NCBI GenBank assembly: GCA_028293745.1
Contig: JAQGOF010000155.1
Span: forward strand, 1-64,000
Direction: 5' to 3'
DNA: 64,000 bases
Origin: Gammaproteobacteria bacterium
GTDB lineage: Bacteria; Pseudomonadota; Gammaproteobacteria; Steroidobacterales; Steroidobacteraceae
A program made the translations under genes and the position numbers. Numbering within the stretch: position 1 is the first letter of the stretch; each line of letters opens with the position of its first letter. The notes beneath the pieces are model-generated. The model worked only from the letters and a program-made list of their open reading frames with translations. It was not told the origin of the DNA and made no database searches. Shown here piece by piece: positions 35,570-45,786 of the stretch.

Positions 35570-36790
35570 TCACCCGGGTTGCGCGGCGCGATCGATGAAC
35601 AAGCTGCCGCGCGTCACGACTTTTTCGCCCGCTTTGAGACCTGCCAACACCTCGACCATGCCGTTGTTGCTGCGGCCCGTGCGGATCTGCCGAAGAGCGA
35701 GAGCGTCGCGTCCCTGCACGACCCAGACACGAGCTGCGTCACCCTCGCGCACGACTGCCTCTTCGGGAACGGCAAGGGCATGGGACTCACCGCCCGTAAT
35801 GATGCTGAAGCTGGCAAACATCTGCGGCTTGAGTTTGCCGTCAGGGTTCGTAATCGTCGCACGCACCGGGACGCGGTGAGTCACCGGGTCCACCGCGGAG
35901 GCGACTGAAGTGAGTTTTGCCTCGAAGACCTTGCCGGGCAGCGCCGGGACCCGCACTTCGACTGGCTGGCCGACCTCGACCAGGGGCGCATCGACCTCCC
36001 GCACGTCGGCCACCAGCCACACAGTGGCCAGGTCTCCAATCGTATAAATGGGTGTCGAATTGCCGGCCTGCAGGTACTGCCCCGGGCCCACCTGCCGGTC
36101 ACTGACCACACCCTCGATCGGTGCCGTGACGAAGGTCACGGGATTCGGTGTCTTCGCCCGCTCCAGCGCCGCGATTTGCTGGTCAGTCTGACCAAAGATC
36201 TTCAGTCGGTTGCGCACCGAATCCAACGCCGTCTGGGCGGCCGCCAGGTCAGCCTGCGCCTGTTGCCAGTCCTGCAGGGATCCGCCCTTGCTGTCAAAGG
36301 CCGCATGCCGGCGCTCTTCGGCAATCCGCGCAAGCTTCAGCTGCGTGAGTGCGTTCAACAGGTCACTCTGGGTCTGCGCAAATTCGGCGGCTTCGATGCT
36401 GAACAGGGGCGCGCCTTTTTTCACATGCTCGCCTATCCCGGCAATCACACGGATGACCCGTCCGGAATAAGGTGAGAAAACCTGTGTCGCCGTGTCGCTG
36501 TTCAGCGCGATCCGCCCATCGGCGGCCTGCTCCGAGCGAAACTGGAGCGTGGTAACGGTGTTGACGGTCAGACCGGACAGTTGCGAAGGTGTCAGGTGGA
36601 CTGCGGTGTCAGCCGGCCCATGGTCGGTTGCGGCTGGTGCTGGCGGTTCCGGTTGTGCTGCATGAAGTCGCGAGACGCCCCAGCCCACGGCGAGAATGCC
36701 TGCAGCTGACAAGGCCATCAGGAGTACGATCTGTGCTTGCCTGGCTCTCGGTAGCGCACGGCGCGCGAGGCCATTCGTCGTCTGGTCCAT
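35570..36790 (-). CDS. czcB: RND efflux periplasmic adaptor (CzcB/CusB family)
   Basis: 406 residues from the ATG at 36790. A signal-anchor helix (IVLLMALSAAGILAVGW) is followed by a barrel-sandwich half (VFSPYSGRVIRVIAGIGEHVKKGAPLF), an alpha-hairpin (~res 150-210), the second lipoyl half (VTFVTAPIEGVVSDRQVGPGQYL) and beta-barrel and membrane-proximal domains. It links the pump to the outer-membrane duct. First gene of the efflux operon; no metal-responsive regulator is adjacent. Confidence 0.9.
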   Translation of the reverse strand: MDQTTNGLARRALPRARQAQIVLLMALSAAGILAVGWGVSRLHAAQPEPPAPAATDHGPADTAVHLTPSQLSGLTVNTVTTLQFRSEQAADGRIALNSDTATQVFSPYSGRVIRVIAGIGEHVKKGAPLFSIEAAEFAQTQSDLLNALTQLKLARIAEERRHAAFDSKGGSLQDWQQAQADLAAAQTALDSVRNRLKIFGQTDQQIAALERAKTPNPVTFVTAPIEGVVSDRQVGPGQYLQAGNSTPIYTIGDLATVWLVADVREVDAPLVEVGQPVEVRVPALPGKVFEAKLTSVASAVDPVTHRVPVRATITNPDGKLKPQMFASFSIITGGESHALAVPEEAVVREGDAARVWVVQGRDALALRQIRTGRSNNGMVEVLAGLKAGEKVVTRGSLFIDRAAQPG

Positions 36791-36976
36791 ATCGTTTGAG
36801 TCCGGAACGGGTGTTCGCGTTGATTTCGGCGGGTGGCGCGCCAGTCCATTGCGCACGCGAGTCGACAGTGTAAAGGGGCAAGGTTTCGCCCGGCTTTCGA
36901 CTGCCTTTCGCGAACCTTGCGTGCGATCTCGCAGTTCACAGACAATGAAACCATGGGACAGCGGGAGAACCGGTTA

Positions 36977-37402
36977 GTGTCAACGTGGCTCGTCTGGGCG
37001 CTGTTATCAGCGTGTTTTGCTGCGCTCACGGCGGTGTTCGCGAAGGTCGGGGTGGCGAAAATAGAACCTGACGTCGCGACGCTCATCCGCACGGTCGTCA
37101 TTCTGATCGTGCTGTCTGGAATCGTCGTCGGGACCGGGCAATACAGGCTGATTGCCGCTACACCGCCCCGGACTTACCTGTTCCTCGTACTGTCGGGGCT
37201 CGCGACCGGCGCGTCTTGGTTATGTTACTTCCGGGCGCTGCACATTGGTGATGCGGCGCGTGTGGCTCCCGTCGACAAGTTGAGCGTCGTGCTCGTTGCC
37301 GCCTTCGGCGTCACCTTCCTGGGCGAGAGGCTGTCGGCAATCAACTGGCTGGGTGTGGCGCTGATTGCCGCCGGGGCCTGGCTGGTGACATTGCGACTTT
37401 AG
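36977..37402 (+). CDS. Small EamA/DMT-family transporter
   Basis: 141 residues with four to five membrane helices: WLVWALLSACFAALTAVFAKVGV, a middle TVVILIVLSGIVVG, and PVDKLSVVLVAAFGVTFLGERLS. It matches the half-size EamA proteins, which are thought to pair as dimers. The GTG at 36977 is preferred because GGGAG lies nine bases upstream; an ATG at 36953 is the alternative. Substrate unknown. Confidence 0.82.
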   Translation: MSTWLVWALLSACFAALTAVFAKVGVAKIEPDVATLIRTVVILIVLSGIVVGTGQYRLIAATPPRTYLFLVLSGLATGASWLCYFRALHIGDAARVAPVDKLSVVLVAAFGVTFLGERLSAINWLGVALIAAGAWLVTLRL

Positions 37403-37467
37403 CGGGGACTCCCTGCTGGCCCTCCACTGCAGTCTCCGTGGGGTGGGGCTTGGGTCCCGAGCCCGGA

Positions 37468-37499
37468 GGCCCGGGAGCCCAGCAAGCTCCCGAGGGGCC
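37468..37499. terminator. Possible bidirectional hairpin between convergent genes
   Basis: GGGAGC (37473-37478) and GCTCCC (37486-37491) pair perfectly, with an imperfect GC-rich extension on both sides. It lies between the DMT gene and tex, which converge here. There is no T-run on either strand, so rho-independent termination is uncertain. Confidence 0.35.
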
Positions 37500-37502
37500 T
37501 TC

Positions 37503-39995
37503 CTAGCGTCTCTTCAGGGCCTGCGCCCACGCTTCAGCCATTGCACCGTTGGATTGTGACTCACGCGGCGGCGCTGCGCCCCGCGAGCCATTGCGGTCTC
37601 GCTGGGACGATTCGCGACCGTCCCGCTGCTGACCACCCCGGTTATCACGCGGGTTGCCGCGGTTATCACGTGGCGGGCCGCCTCGACCATCGCGGGACTG
37701 TGCATTCCGATGGTCGCGCGCTGGCAGCCCACGCCCTTCCGGCCGCGTCGGCTCACCCGCGCCGTGAGCAGGTGGCGCATCCAACTTCATGGTCAGCGCG
37801 ATCCGCTTCCGCTGCAGGTCAACCTCCAGGACTTTCACCTTGAGCACATCGCCCGCCTTCACCAGCTCACGCGGGTCCTTGATGAACTTGTGCGACATCA
37901 TGGAGATGTGTACGAGACCATCCTGGTGCACGCCGATGTCAACGAAAGCTCCGAAGTTGGTCACGTTGGTGACCACGCCCTCGAGCAACATGCCGGGTGT
38001 CAGGTCCTTGAGATCCTCCACACCCTCCTGGAACGCCGCCGTCTTAAACTGCGGGCGCGGGTCCCTCCCGGGCTTCTCGAGCTCCTTGAGAATGTCGCGG
38101 ACGGTGGGCAGGCCGAACTGCTCGCTGGTATAACGGGCCGGATCCAGCTCCTTGAGCGCGCGGGCATCACCGGTCAGCTCGGTCAGGGGCTTGCCGAGAT
38201 CCGCGAGAATCCGTTCGACAACGGGATACGCCTCCGGGTGCACTGCAGAGGCATCGAGTGGGTTGTCGCCGCCCATGATCCGCAGAAATCCTGCCGCCTG
38301 CTCGAATGTCTTGGCCCCGAGGCGCGGGACCTTCTTGAGCCCTTCCCTGTTGGCGAATGCGCCGTGCTCGTCCCGATATCGCACCATGGCTTCGGCCAGG
38401 GTCGCCGATAGTCCCGAGATCCGCGCCAGAAGAGCGGGCGAGGCGGTGTTGACGTCGACACCCACCGCGTTGACGCAGTCCTCGACGACGGCGTCGAGCG
38501 AGCGGGCTAACTTTGTCTGACTCACATCATGTTGATACTGTCCGACGCCGATCGACTTCGGGTCGATTTTCACGAGCTCTGCCAGCGGGTCCTGCAGGCG
38601 CCGCGCAATGGATACGGCGCCCCGGAGGCTGACATCCAGGTTGGGAAACTCGCGCGACGCAAGCTCCGATGCCGAATACACCGATGCACCGGCTTCCGAA
38701 ACCACGATCTTTGTGAGTTTCAGCTCCGGATGCTTCTTGATCAGTTCAGCAGCCAGTTTATCGGTCTCGCGGGACGCTGTGCCATTACCAATACTGATGA
38801 GGTCCACGCTGTGAGTTTTCGCGAGCTGTGCGAGGGCATGCAGGGCGCCATCCCAGTCGTTGCGCGGTACGTGCGGATATACAGTGGCAGTGTCCAGCAC
38901 TTTGCCGGTTCGATCGACGACAGCGACCTTGACCCCGGTGCGCAAGCCCGGATCGAGTCCCATGGTGGCGCGTGGACCCGCAGGGGCTGCCAGCAGCAAG
39001 TCGTGGAGGTTGCGCGCGAACACACGAATCGCCTCCTCTTCCGCATGCTCGCGCAGCGCCGCGAACAGCTCACCCTCGATCTGCCACGCCAGTTTGACTT
39101 GCCACGTCCAGCGCGCGGTCTGCAGCAACCAGGCATCCGCGGGACGTCCCTGGTCGGCTATCCCGTTGCGCGTGCAAATTTTGCGCTCGCATGTATTAAA
39201 GGGTGCCTGCGAAGGTGTTGAATTCGTACCCTCCGCCTCAGCCAGCTCCTCCGGCAGCTTCAGGGCCACCTGCAGGACTTCCTCCTTGCGTCCGCGAAAC
39301 AGTGCCAGTGCCCTATGAGAGGGCACGGCGCCGATGGGCTCGCGATAGTCAAAGTAGTCGCGGAACTTCGCGCCGGCTTCCTCTTTTCCAACCGCGACCT
39401 TTGATACGAGCTGGCCCTGCTCTTTGACGTGCTCGCGCAGTGCGCCGACGAGCTCGGCGTCTTCGGCAAACTGCTCCATGAGAATCTGCCGCGCGCCCTC
39501 CAGCGCCGCTTTGACATCCGCGACTCCAGGGTTCTCGCCCTGCTCGGTCGTGAAGGGGGGCTTGAGAAACTTCAGGGCTTCTTTTTCCGGAGTGAGCGTC
39601 GCATCCGCGAGAAGGGTCACAGCGAGCGCATCGAGGCCCGCTTCGCGCGCAATCATTGCCTTGGTACGCCGTTTCGGCTTGTAAGGAAGATACAAGTCTT
39701 CGAGACGTTGTTTGGTATCGGCGGCATCGATGCTCGCCTGCAATTGCGGTGTGAGCTTGCCCTGTTCGCCGATGCTCTTGAGAATCGCCGCGCGGCGCTC
39801 TTCGAGCTCGCGCAGATAGCCGAGCCGCTCTTCGAGAGTGCGCAGCTGGGCATCATCCAGGCCATCGGTGGCTTCCTTTCGATAGCGCGCAATGAACGGA
39901 ACCGTGGATCCGGCATCGAGAAGGCAGACAGCGGCCGCAACCTGCCGGGGGCCCACCGCAAGTTCGGTGGCGATACGAGCTTCAATGGATTGCAT
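37503..39995 (-). CDS. tex: Tex family RNA-binding transcription accessory protein
   Basis: An 830-residue protein. The Tex order is visible: an N-terminal helical domain ([31 protein letters not shown]), a YqgF-like nuclease-fold domain ([18 protein letters not shown]), helix-hairpin-helix repeats ([30 protein letters not shown]), and an S1 domain ([31 protein letters not shown]). The tail after S1 (last ~85 residues) is an Arg/Gly/Asp/Asn-rich extension with repeated RDNRG-like units, probably disordered and RNA-binding. Confidence 0.95.
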   Translation of the reverse strand: MQSIEARIATELAVGPRQVAAAVCLLDAGSTVPFIARYRKEATDGLDDAQLRTLEERLGYLRELEERRAAILKSIGEQGKLTPQLQASIDAADTKQRLEDLYLPYKPKRRTKAMIAREAGLDALAVTLLADATLTPEKEALKFLKPPFTTEQGENPGVADVKAALEGARQILMEQFAEDAELVGALREHVKEQGQLVSKVAVGKEEAGAKFRDYFDYREPIGAVPSHRALALFRGRKEEVLQVALKLPEELAEAEGTNSTPSQAPFNTCERKICTRNGIADQGRPADAWLLQTARWTWQVKLAWQIEGELFAALREHAEEEAIRVFARNLHDLLLAAPAGPRATMGLDPGLRTGVKVAVVDRTGKVLDTATVYPHVPRNDWDGALHALAQLAKTHSVDLISIGNGTASRETDKLAAELIKKHPELKLTKIVVSEAGASVYSASELASREFPNLDVSLRGAVSIARRLQDPLAELVKIDPKSIGVGQYQHDVSQTKLARSLDAVVEDCVNAVGVDVNTASPALLARISGLSATLAEAMVRYRDEHGAFANREGLKKVPRLGAKTFEQAAGFLRIMGGDNPLDASAVHPEAYPVVERILADLGKPLTELTGDARALKELDPARYTSEQFGLPTVRDILKELEKPGRDPRPQFKTAAFQEGVEDLKDLTPGMLLEGVVTNVTNFGAFVDIGVHQDGLVHISMMSHKFIKDPRELVKAGDVLKVKVLEVDLQRKRIALTMKLDAPPAHGAGEPTRPEGRGLPARDHRNAQSRDGRGGPPRDNRGNPRDNRGGQQRDGRESSQRDRNGSRGAAPPRESQSNGAMAEAWAQALKRR

Positions 39996-40358
39996 CGGAA
40001 CGGAGGGACTCAGGTGAGACGGGCGCGCACTATGCAGAACATACCCAAGTGCAACAAGACTTGAGATTTCGGCGCGGTTGGCGCAAAGGGACCGCGCAGC
40101 CGCACCAGGGGTGGGCCGACGGCCGCCAATGCCTGCACTGACACGGGCCCGCGCAGTCGCGGCAAGAGACCCCGGGCAAATTCTGCAACGCCCAAGGTAA
40201 TCTTTGCAATTGCGAGCGCCCTCGGGAACGGTGTTCCGTACACTGCTCGCTCTCGAGGATCACAAGGGCTGCGTCCGTGCAGCCCGCGGCAGACTGCCTA
40301 TCGGCAGTCGCCCTGTCGTGATAGACAGCCGCCGCTACAGGATGGGCAGACCGCCCTC
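39996..40358. other. Gene-free stretch with two tandem hairpins
   Basis: No convincing gene. At the KGG-gene side two perfect hairpins stand next to each other: GGGCTGC/GCAGCCC at 40266-40285 (6-base loop) and GACTGCC/GGCAGTC at 40292-40309 (4-base loop). Both lie downstream of the KGG stop, so they may end its transcript or protect its 3' end. Neither has a T-run. Confidence 0.5.
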
Positions 40359-40760
40359 CTATTCCTGGTCTTGCTCCGGGGTCCGGGGCGCAGCCGCTTT
40401 GGCCTGACCGTCGGTGGCCCCGCCACCGTGACTGGCCTGTCCACCTTTGCGGCCTGCCTCGGCGGCAAGCTCCGGATTCTGCGAGAAGCTGCGCTTCTCA
40501 TCGGGCACGCTCTGGCCGCCCTTACGGCCCGCGACGGCCGCGAGCTGTCGATTTTGAGAAAAACTGCGCTTCGAGCCAGGGACGCTCTGGCCGCCTTTGC
40601 GGCCTGCCTCGGCGGCCAGACGCCGGTTCTGAGAGAAGCTGCGCTTCTCGTCCGGCACGGCCTTACCGCCCATGCTTGCTATCTGCCGCTGGCGCTCCTG
40701 ATTCATCGACGCGAATCCGCGATTCGACGTGCGGCCATCCTGAGTTGGTACGTGAGCCAT
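40359..40760 (-). CDS. KGG-repeat general stress protein (YciG/Con-10 type)
   Basis: 133 residues, start ATG at 40760 with AGGAG eight bases upstream. It begins with a GFASMNQERQRQIASMGGKAV unit, followed by three ~25-residue repeats built on RKGGQSVPDEKRSFSQN. The protein is very polar and probably unfolded. KGG-repeat proteins are associated with general stress, desiccation or sporulation in bacteria and fungi; the molecular role is unknown. Repeats are conserved at DNA level. Confidence 0.85.
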   Translation of the reverse strand: MAHVPTQDGRTSNRGFASMNQERQRQIASMGGKAVPDEKRSFSQNRRLAAEAGRKGGQSVPGSKRSFSQNRQLAAVAGRKGGQSVPDEKRSFSQNPELAAEAGRKGGQASHGGGATDGQAKAAAPRTPEQDQE

Positions 40761-40892
40761 TACTACTCTCCTACACAGTAACTAAATCGGGCTCGCGGTC
40801 AACTTCTGCGAGCAGATCAGTATCAGCAAGACCCATGCCGCGAGCCGCACTGCGGTCGTCGTGAAAGAAAACAGAAAGAAATCAGTAACAAA

Positions 40893-41780
40893 TCAATTCG
40901 TGCGCACCACGCTACCCAGCAAATGGCCGCGATCCGCCTGCCAATCGCGCAAGCTGAAACCCACGCGCTGGTCCGCCATCCAACTCTCCAGCACGATGCG
41001 GGCACAAAACGCAATGGGTCGCTTGAACGCCACATCCAGAGTGCAGGGACCGGAAAAGGCCGCCCCGCCGATTTCGGCGGCGCAGCGCGCAAGCGACCAC
41101 ATCCCGTGCGCAATGGCGCGTTTGAAACCGAAAAAACGGGCCGCGACATCCGCGATGTGGATGGGATTGAAATCACCGGATACGCGCGCGTATTGGCGTC
41201 CGACACCCGGAGCCACAATGAAGGTGCTCGTGGTCACGTCCTGGCGTGGGGGCACCTCCAGACTCGGAAGACCCGGCCCCCGCGTCCGGGCCCCTTTGCT
41301 TCGGTCGGGCCGCCGTGCAAGAAAGGTCGATGTCTCCGACCAAACCGTCCGTCCACCAACGCGCACCTGCGTCTGCAGATCGAGCTCCTGGCCCCGAACC
41401 GTGTCCCTGTGACCCTCGAGCCACGAATGAATTTGACCTGCGTCATCGATGTGTAGCGGACGATGCTGCACGATACGGTTGCGCGTATGGACAACACCCA
41501 GCAGGCTCACCGGAAAGGCCTCGCACGCAATCATCGCAAGGTGCAACGGTGTCGCCAATACGTGGGGATAAGTTATTGGCAGCTCTGCCGAGTCACGATC
41601 GCCGCAGACCTTGCGATAGCGCGCGAGATGTCGGCGGTCGACCGCAAAGCGCTCGAGTACCGCCTCGATGCGGGGCACTGTGTCAGTGGCGAATGCGGGT
41701 TTGCGGGCCAGCAGGATCTTCAGGTATGCCGGTGCAATCGCGGGCGCCGAGGTGAAATGCAGGCGGATCGGGCCAGCCAT
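40893..41780 (-). CDS. MaoC-like (hot-dog fold) dehydratase family protein
   Basis: 295 residues from the ATG at 41780; a GTG nine bases upstream is possible. The C-terminal half carries the hydratase-2 active-site pattern SGDFNPIHIADVAARFFGFKRAIAHGMW, with its Asp and His. The N-terminal half looks like a second, inactive hot-dog. The family hydrates enoyl-CoA or related thioesters; the precise substrate is not evident. No fatty-acid gene is adjacent. Confidence 0.8.
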   Translation of the reverse strand: MAGPIRLHFTSAPAIAPAYLKILLARKPAFATDTVPRIEAVLERFAVDRRHLARYRKVCGDRDSAELPITYPHVLATPLHLAMIACEAFPVSLLGVVHTRNRIVQHRPLHIDDAGQIHSWLEGHRDTVRGQELDLQTQVRVGGRTVWSETSTFLARRPDRSKGARTRGPGLPSLEVPPRQDVTTSTFIVAPGVGRQYARVSGDFNPIHIADVAARFFGFKRAIAHGMWSLARCAAEIGGAAFSGPCTLDVAFKRPIAFCARIVLESWMADQRVGFSLRDWQADRGHLLGSVVRTN

Positions 41781-41799
41781 GCACGCCACTGTATCAGGT

Positions 41800-42843
41800 C
41801 TAGGGTGTGACCCTGTCGATGACGATGTTGATCAGGCCATCGCGGCCGACCAGGTAAGCTGACTCGCCGAAAGGATCGCCGCTGGCGCCCACTGGATTGC
41901 CGGAGCGCGCGATCCGTGCAACTACCTGTACCTTCTGTCCTGCCGCAATCCCCCGGCCCGGCAGCATCGAATCCAGTGCCGTCAGCTCGACAGTCTGCGG
42001 GAAATGACTGTCGAGCCGCTTCACGGCCAGCGGCGGCCCGGGCCGCTGCGGATCTCTCACGAATACAAACAACGGCGAGGAGCCTGAAGCTGACTGCGCA
42101 AGATTGGGCGCCAGCATCACGTTGATGCGCACCTTTGCGCCCGAATCCGTCGCAGCTGCAACTTGTGGCTGCCCGGCCGCGCGCGCGCCGGCGTCCGGGG
42201 CAGGTCCAGCTGCGAGCCGCTGATCGATCGCCTCGATCTGCTTCTGCAGCAGGGGCTTGATGTTGTCCGGTGGATTCAAGCTCAGAAGTTTCGCGAACCG
42301 CGCGCGCGCCACGGGCAGCTCGCCCCGGCGCATTGCAGCCGCAGCGCCGAAGAAGAGCGCCTTGCCGGACTCCGGATCGAGCGCGAGCGCCTGCTCGACG
42401 AGGCGGCCGGCACGCCGGTCGAGCTCCGTTTCATCACCGAGGGTCAGCGCTTCCGCCTGTCCGATCAGTGCTTCGGCATTCTGGCCGCCGGCCAGCCGGT
42501 CCGCCCGTTGAAAGGCGCGCACCGCGAGTTGATATTGCTGTAATACCGTGTAGGAGCGACCCAGCATCAACCAGCCGTTGAGATCCGCGGGATTCTGCTC
42601 GAGCCTGCGCGCCAGATGGGCAACCATGGTCTGCGGACTGCCGTCAGCAATTTTTGTCTGCCAGGACCAGTTCGTCCACCGGACGTACAACACCGTTGAC
42701 CCGATGGCCAGAACACCGGCCGCTACCAGGGCTGCCCAGGGCGCCGGTGAGTATTCAACGGGCTTCGTTTTCAGAAGTGGAACGGCAACGAGCGCCACGC
42801 CGGCAACGGTCAGCACGGCTGCGAGCAGGACAAAGGTGATCAT
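41800..42843 (-). CDS. ccmI: Cytochrome c biogenesis protein CcmI (TPR)
   Basis: 347 residues. Two N-terminal membrane helices (FVLLAAVLTVAGVALVAVPLL and ALVAAGVLAIGSTVLYV) precede tetratricopeptide repeats (NPADLNGWLMLGRSYTVLQQYQLAVRAFQRA). A periplasmic C-terminal domain presents apocytochrome to the haem ligation complex. Last gene of the ccm operon; it overlaps ccmH by an ATGA. Confidence 0.92.
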   Translation of the reverse strand: MITFVLLAAVLTVAGVALVAVPLLKTKPVEYSPAPWAALVAAGVLAIGSTVLYVRWTNWSWQTKIADGSPQTMVAHLARRLEQNPADLNGWLMLGRSYTVLQQYQLAVRAFQRADRLAGGQNAEALIGQAEALTLGDETELDRRAGRLVEQALALDPESGKALFFGAAAAMRRGELPVARARFAKLLSLNPPDNIKPLLQKQIEAIDQRLAAGPAPDAGARAAGQPQVAAATDSGAKVRINVMLAPNLAQSASGSSPLFVFVRDPQRPGPPLAVKRLDSHFPQTVELTALDSMLPGRGIAAGQKVQVVARIARSGNPVGASGDPFGESAYLVGRDGLINIVIDRVTP

Positions 42844-43283
42844 GAGGAGCGGATGTCCTCTTCGACAGGCTCATTGTCCTGCTCGACCAGCTTTGCACGT
42901 TGTCTCGTGACACGCACGGCCACGGCGGCGCCGATCAGCAGCAACACGCCTGGCGCCGACCAAAGCCAGAGCGTACGCGGCGCAACGCGCGGCCTGAACA
43001 GGATAAAGTCACCGTAGCGTGCAACCATATAGTTGCGGACGTCATCGTCCGACTTCCCAGCAATCAACATCTCGCTAACTTGTCTGCGCAGGTCCGCTGC
43101 CAGGCTGACAGGCGAATCTGCTATTGCCTCGTTCTGACACTGCATACACCGCAGCTCATGTGTCAGGCCGTGATAGCGCTGTTGTAGCTCGGGAGTGGGC
43201 ATTTCGGTCGGATCGACCGCATACGTCGGGCCGCTTGCCAGCAGCACGGCCGCGAGCACGGCGATGAGCGCAAATGGACGCAT
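42840..43283 (-). CDS. ccmH: Cytochrome c maturation protein CcmH
   Basis: 147 residues from the ATG at 43283, which shares one base with the ccmG stop. A signal peptide (LIAVLAAVLLASGPTYA) is followed by the redox motif ELRCMQCQNEAIADS (LRCxxCQ), a three-helix periplasmic domain and one C-terminal membrane helix. It reduces the haem-binding cysteines of apocytochrome c. Confidence 0.94.
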   Translation of the reverse strand: MRPFALIAVLAAVLLASGPTYAVDPTEMPTPELQQRYHGLTHELRCMQCQNEAIADSPVSLAADLRRQVSEMLIAGKSDDDVRNYMVARYGDFILFRPRVAPRTLWLWSAPGVLLLIGAAVAVRVTRQRAKLVEQDNEPVEEDIRSS

Positions 43284-43822
43284 CACGACTTTGCAGCCTG
43301 TTGAGGCGGCAGGCGCGGCACGAATTGAGTCTGCCAGGCCTCGAGAGTCAGGGGACCGATGTATTTGTATACCACGATGCCCTGGGGATCGACGAGGAAT
43401 GTCTCCGGCGCGCCATACACGCCCCACTCGATCGCAATGCGGCCTTCGCGGTCGGCCGCAACGACTTCATACGGGTTGCCGAGCTCGGAGAGCCACTGCA
43501 GGGCCTGTGGGTCCTCGTCCTTCCAGTCGAGCCCGATGAGGGGCACCTGGGCCGTCTTGCGGATCTCCAGTAACGCACTGTGCTCTTCCCGGCAGCCGCC
43601 ACACCACGTGCCCCAGACGTTGAACACATACCAGCGACCCTTGAGATCCGCTGAGCGGAACGTCCGGTTGGTGTCGGTCAACACCGGAAGTGTGAACTGC
43701 GGTGCAGCCTTGCCGATCAGGGGCGATGGGATCGTGCCCTTCTCCGGCGAGTGCTTGATGCCTATGGCGAGAACGATTGCCAGCAGCGCAAAAATCCCCA
43801 GCGGCAGGATGAAACGATTCAT
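43283..43822 (-). CDS. ccmG: Thiol:disulfide interchange protein CcmG/DsbE
   Basis: A 179-residue membrane-tethered thioredoxin-fold protein with active site WGTWCGGCREEHS and the family insert and cis-Pro region GVYGAPETFLVD. It passes reducing power to CcmH and apocytochrome c. The CGGC active site differs from the CPTC of E. coli CcmG. Confidence 0.93.
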   Translation of the reverse strand: MNRFILPLGIFALLAIVLAIGIKHSPEKGTIPSPLIGKAAPQFTLPVLTDTNRTFRSADLKGRWYVFNVWGTWCGGCREEHSALLEIRKTAQVPLIGLDWKDEDPQALQWLSELGNPYEVVAADREGRIAIEWGVYGAPETFLVDPQGIVVYKYIGPLTLEAWQTQFVPRLPPQQAAKS

Positions 43823-45786
43823 CCGGCACCCTCTTCCGCTACTCCCGGAGTTGCAACCGGCGCAGCGGCTGCCTGTCGCGCTGTGCGATAACGCCGGTCA
43901 GTCGCTGCGATTGCGCCACCGACTGCCATGATGAAGGCACCCAGCCATAGGAAATTCACGAGCGGCCGGATCTGGAACCGCACGCTCCATTTGCCGGCTC
44001 CCAGCTCATCGCCCAGCGCGACGAACACATTGCTGCCGTGGTGCATTTCAATGGCCGCTTCGGTCGTCACCTGGCGCTGCACCCAATATTGCCGCTTCTG
44101 CGGATATACGACGGAAGTAGGTACGCCGTGCCGTGTGACCACGACCGTGCCTTCGACGCCGTTGTAGTTGGGGCCTTCAATGGGTTTGACGCCCGCGAAA
44201 CGAAACTCATAGTTGCCGACGACCGCGCGCTCGCCCTGCCCGAGCGCGACGTCACGCTCGAGCGTAAACGATTCCACTGTCGTTACGGAGAGTACGAAGA
44301 TTCCGAGTCCGATGTGAGCGACGGACATCCCGATGACGCTGCGCGGCAGGGACAGTTTCCTGCGTATCCGGTCGATCGGGTCGACCAGTGAGGACAGAAT
44401 GATCCAGGCGCCGAGCGTTGCCGCCACGGGACTCAGCACCTTGCCGTGGGAATAAACGCCAAACACGAGTATGACGCCGGCTATTGCCGCGATAACCAGT
44501 GTGGTGAGTATGGTTCGCTGCGCTGCGCCCAGGTGTCCCCTTTTCCAGTTGGCATGGATGCCCAGAGACAACAGCGCGAGCAGCGGCAACATCGACAACA
44601 TGAAGGTGGGATTGAAATACGGGGTTCCAACGGACAGCGTGCCGAGACCCAGCGCATCCGAGATCAGCGGCGCCATGGTGCCGCCGAATACGGTGGCCGC
44701 TCCAATCACCAGCAGGATGTTGTTGAAGAGCAGGAAGGACTCGCGCGATACGAGCTCGAATCCTGCCTGTGATTTCAACAGCGGCGCGCGCCACGCATAC
44801 AGTGTCAACGCTCCGCCGATCATCACGATCAGGAAGGCCAGGATGAAAATTCCGCGAGTCGGATCCGCAGCGAAGGAATGCACAGAAACGAGCACACCGG
44901 AGCGCACGAGGAAGGTGCCCAGCAGGCTGAGGGAGAACGCCAGCACGGCCAGCAACAGAGTCCAGCTCTTGAACAGCCCGCGCTTGTCAGTGACCGCAAG
45001 CGAGTGGATGAGCGCCGTCCCCACGAGCCAGGGCATGAACGAGGCGTTCTCGACCGGATCCCAGAACCAGTAGCCACCCCAGCCGAGCTCGTAATAGGCC
45101 CACCAGCTGCCGAGCGCGATCCCGATGCTCAGAAACGCCCAGGCCGAAGTCGTCCACGGCCGGGTCCAGCGTGCCCACATCTGGTCCATACGGCCTTCGA
45201 GCATCGCGGCGCAGGCAAATGCGAACGCCACCGCGAAACCAACGTACCCCGTGTAAAGAATAGGCGGATGAATGGCGAGGGCCGGATCCTGCAGGATGGG
45301 GTTCAGATCGCGTCCGTCCGGCGCCGGCGGATCGAGACGCAGAAACGGATTCGAGGTGGCCAGGGTGAACAACAGGAACCCGAAGCTCACCAGGCCCAAC
45401 ACACCGAGCACGCGGGCGGCGAACCGGGTTGGCAGCCTGGACACGCCGATTGTGACCGCAACGGTCCAGCAACCGAGGAGGAAAATCCACAGCAGCAGCG
45501 AGCCTTCGTGCGCACCCCACATCGCCGTTACGCGATAGAAGATCGGCAGCGCGGAGTTGGAATTCTCGGCTATGTACGTGACGGAGAAATCGTTGGCGAC
45601 GAACGAGGCGATCAGGCACGCCACCGCAGTCGAGACCATCACGAACTGACCGGCCACAGCCGGTGTTACGGCAGCGGTCCAGCGGTCGCGGCCCAGCGCC
45701 GGACCGGCAATCCCGAAGAACGCCTGCAGGGCCGCCAGCAACATGGCGAGGATGAGCGCGAAGTGTCCTAATTCGGGAAGCATCAC
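43819..45786 (-). CDS. ccmF: Cytochrome c haem lyase subunit CcmF
   Basis: A 655-residue protein with about 15 membrane helices. It has the tryptophan-rich WWD domain WGGYWFWDPVENASFMPWLVG, which handles haem transferred from CcmE, plus flanking conserved His residues. It ligates haem to apocytochrome c with CcmH and CcmI. It overlaps ccmE and ccmG by four bases each. Confidence 0.96.
   Translation of the reverse strand: MMLPELGHFALILAMLLAALQAFFGIAGPALGRDRWTAAVTPAVAGQFVMVSTAVACLIASFVANDFSVTYIAENSNSALPIFYRVTAMWGAHEGSLLLWIFLLGCWTVAVTIGVSRLPTRFAARVLGVLGLVSFGFLLFTLATSNPFLRLDPPAPDGRDLNPILQDPALAIHPPILYTGYVGFAVAFAFACAAMLEGRMDQMWARWTRPWTTSAWAFLSIGIALGSWWAYYELGWGGYWFWDPVENASFMPWLVGTALIHSLAVTDKRGLFKSWTLLLAVLAFSLSLLGTFLVRSGVLVSVHSFAADPTRGIFILAFLIVMIGGALTLYAWRAPLLKSQAGFELVSRESFLLFNNILLVIGAATVFGGTMAPLISDALGLGTLSVGTPYFNPTFMLSMLPLLALLSLGIHANWKRGHLGAAQRTILTTLVIAAIAGVILVFGVYSHGKVLSPVAATLGAWIILSSLVDPIDRIRRKLSLPRSVIGMSVAHIGLGIFVLSVTTVESFTLERDVALGQGERAVVGNYEFRFAGVKPIEGPNYNGVEGTVVVTRHGVPTSVVYPQKRQYWVQRQVTTEAAIEMHHGSNVFVALGDELGAGKWSVRFQIRPLVNFLWLGAFIMAVGGAIAATDRRYRTARQAAAAPVATPGVAEEGAG

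Noticed and set aside
37503-39995. Foreign insertion in tex near residues 255-285
   Set aside because: The segment before [13 protein letters not shown] is variable in the family; the flanks align with standard Tex order.
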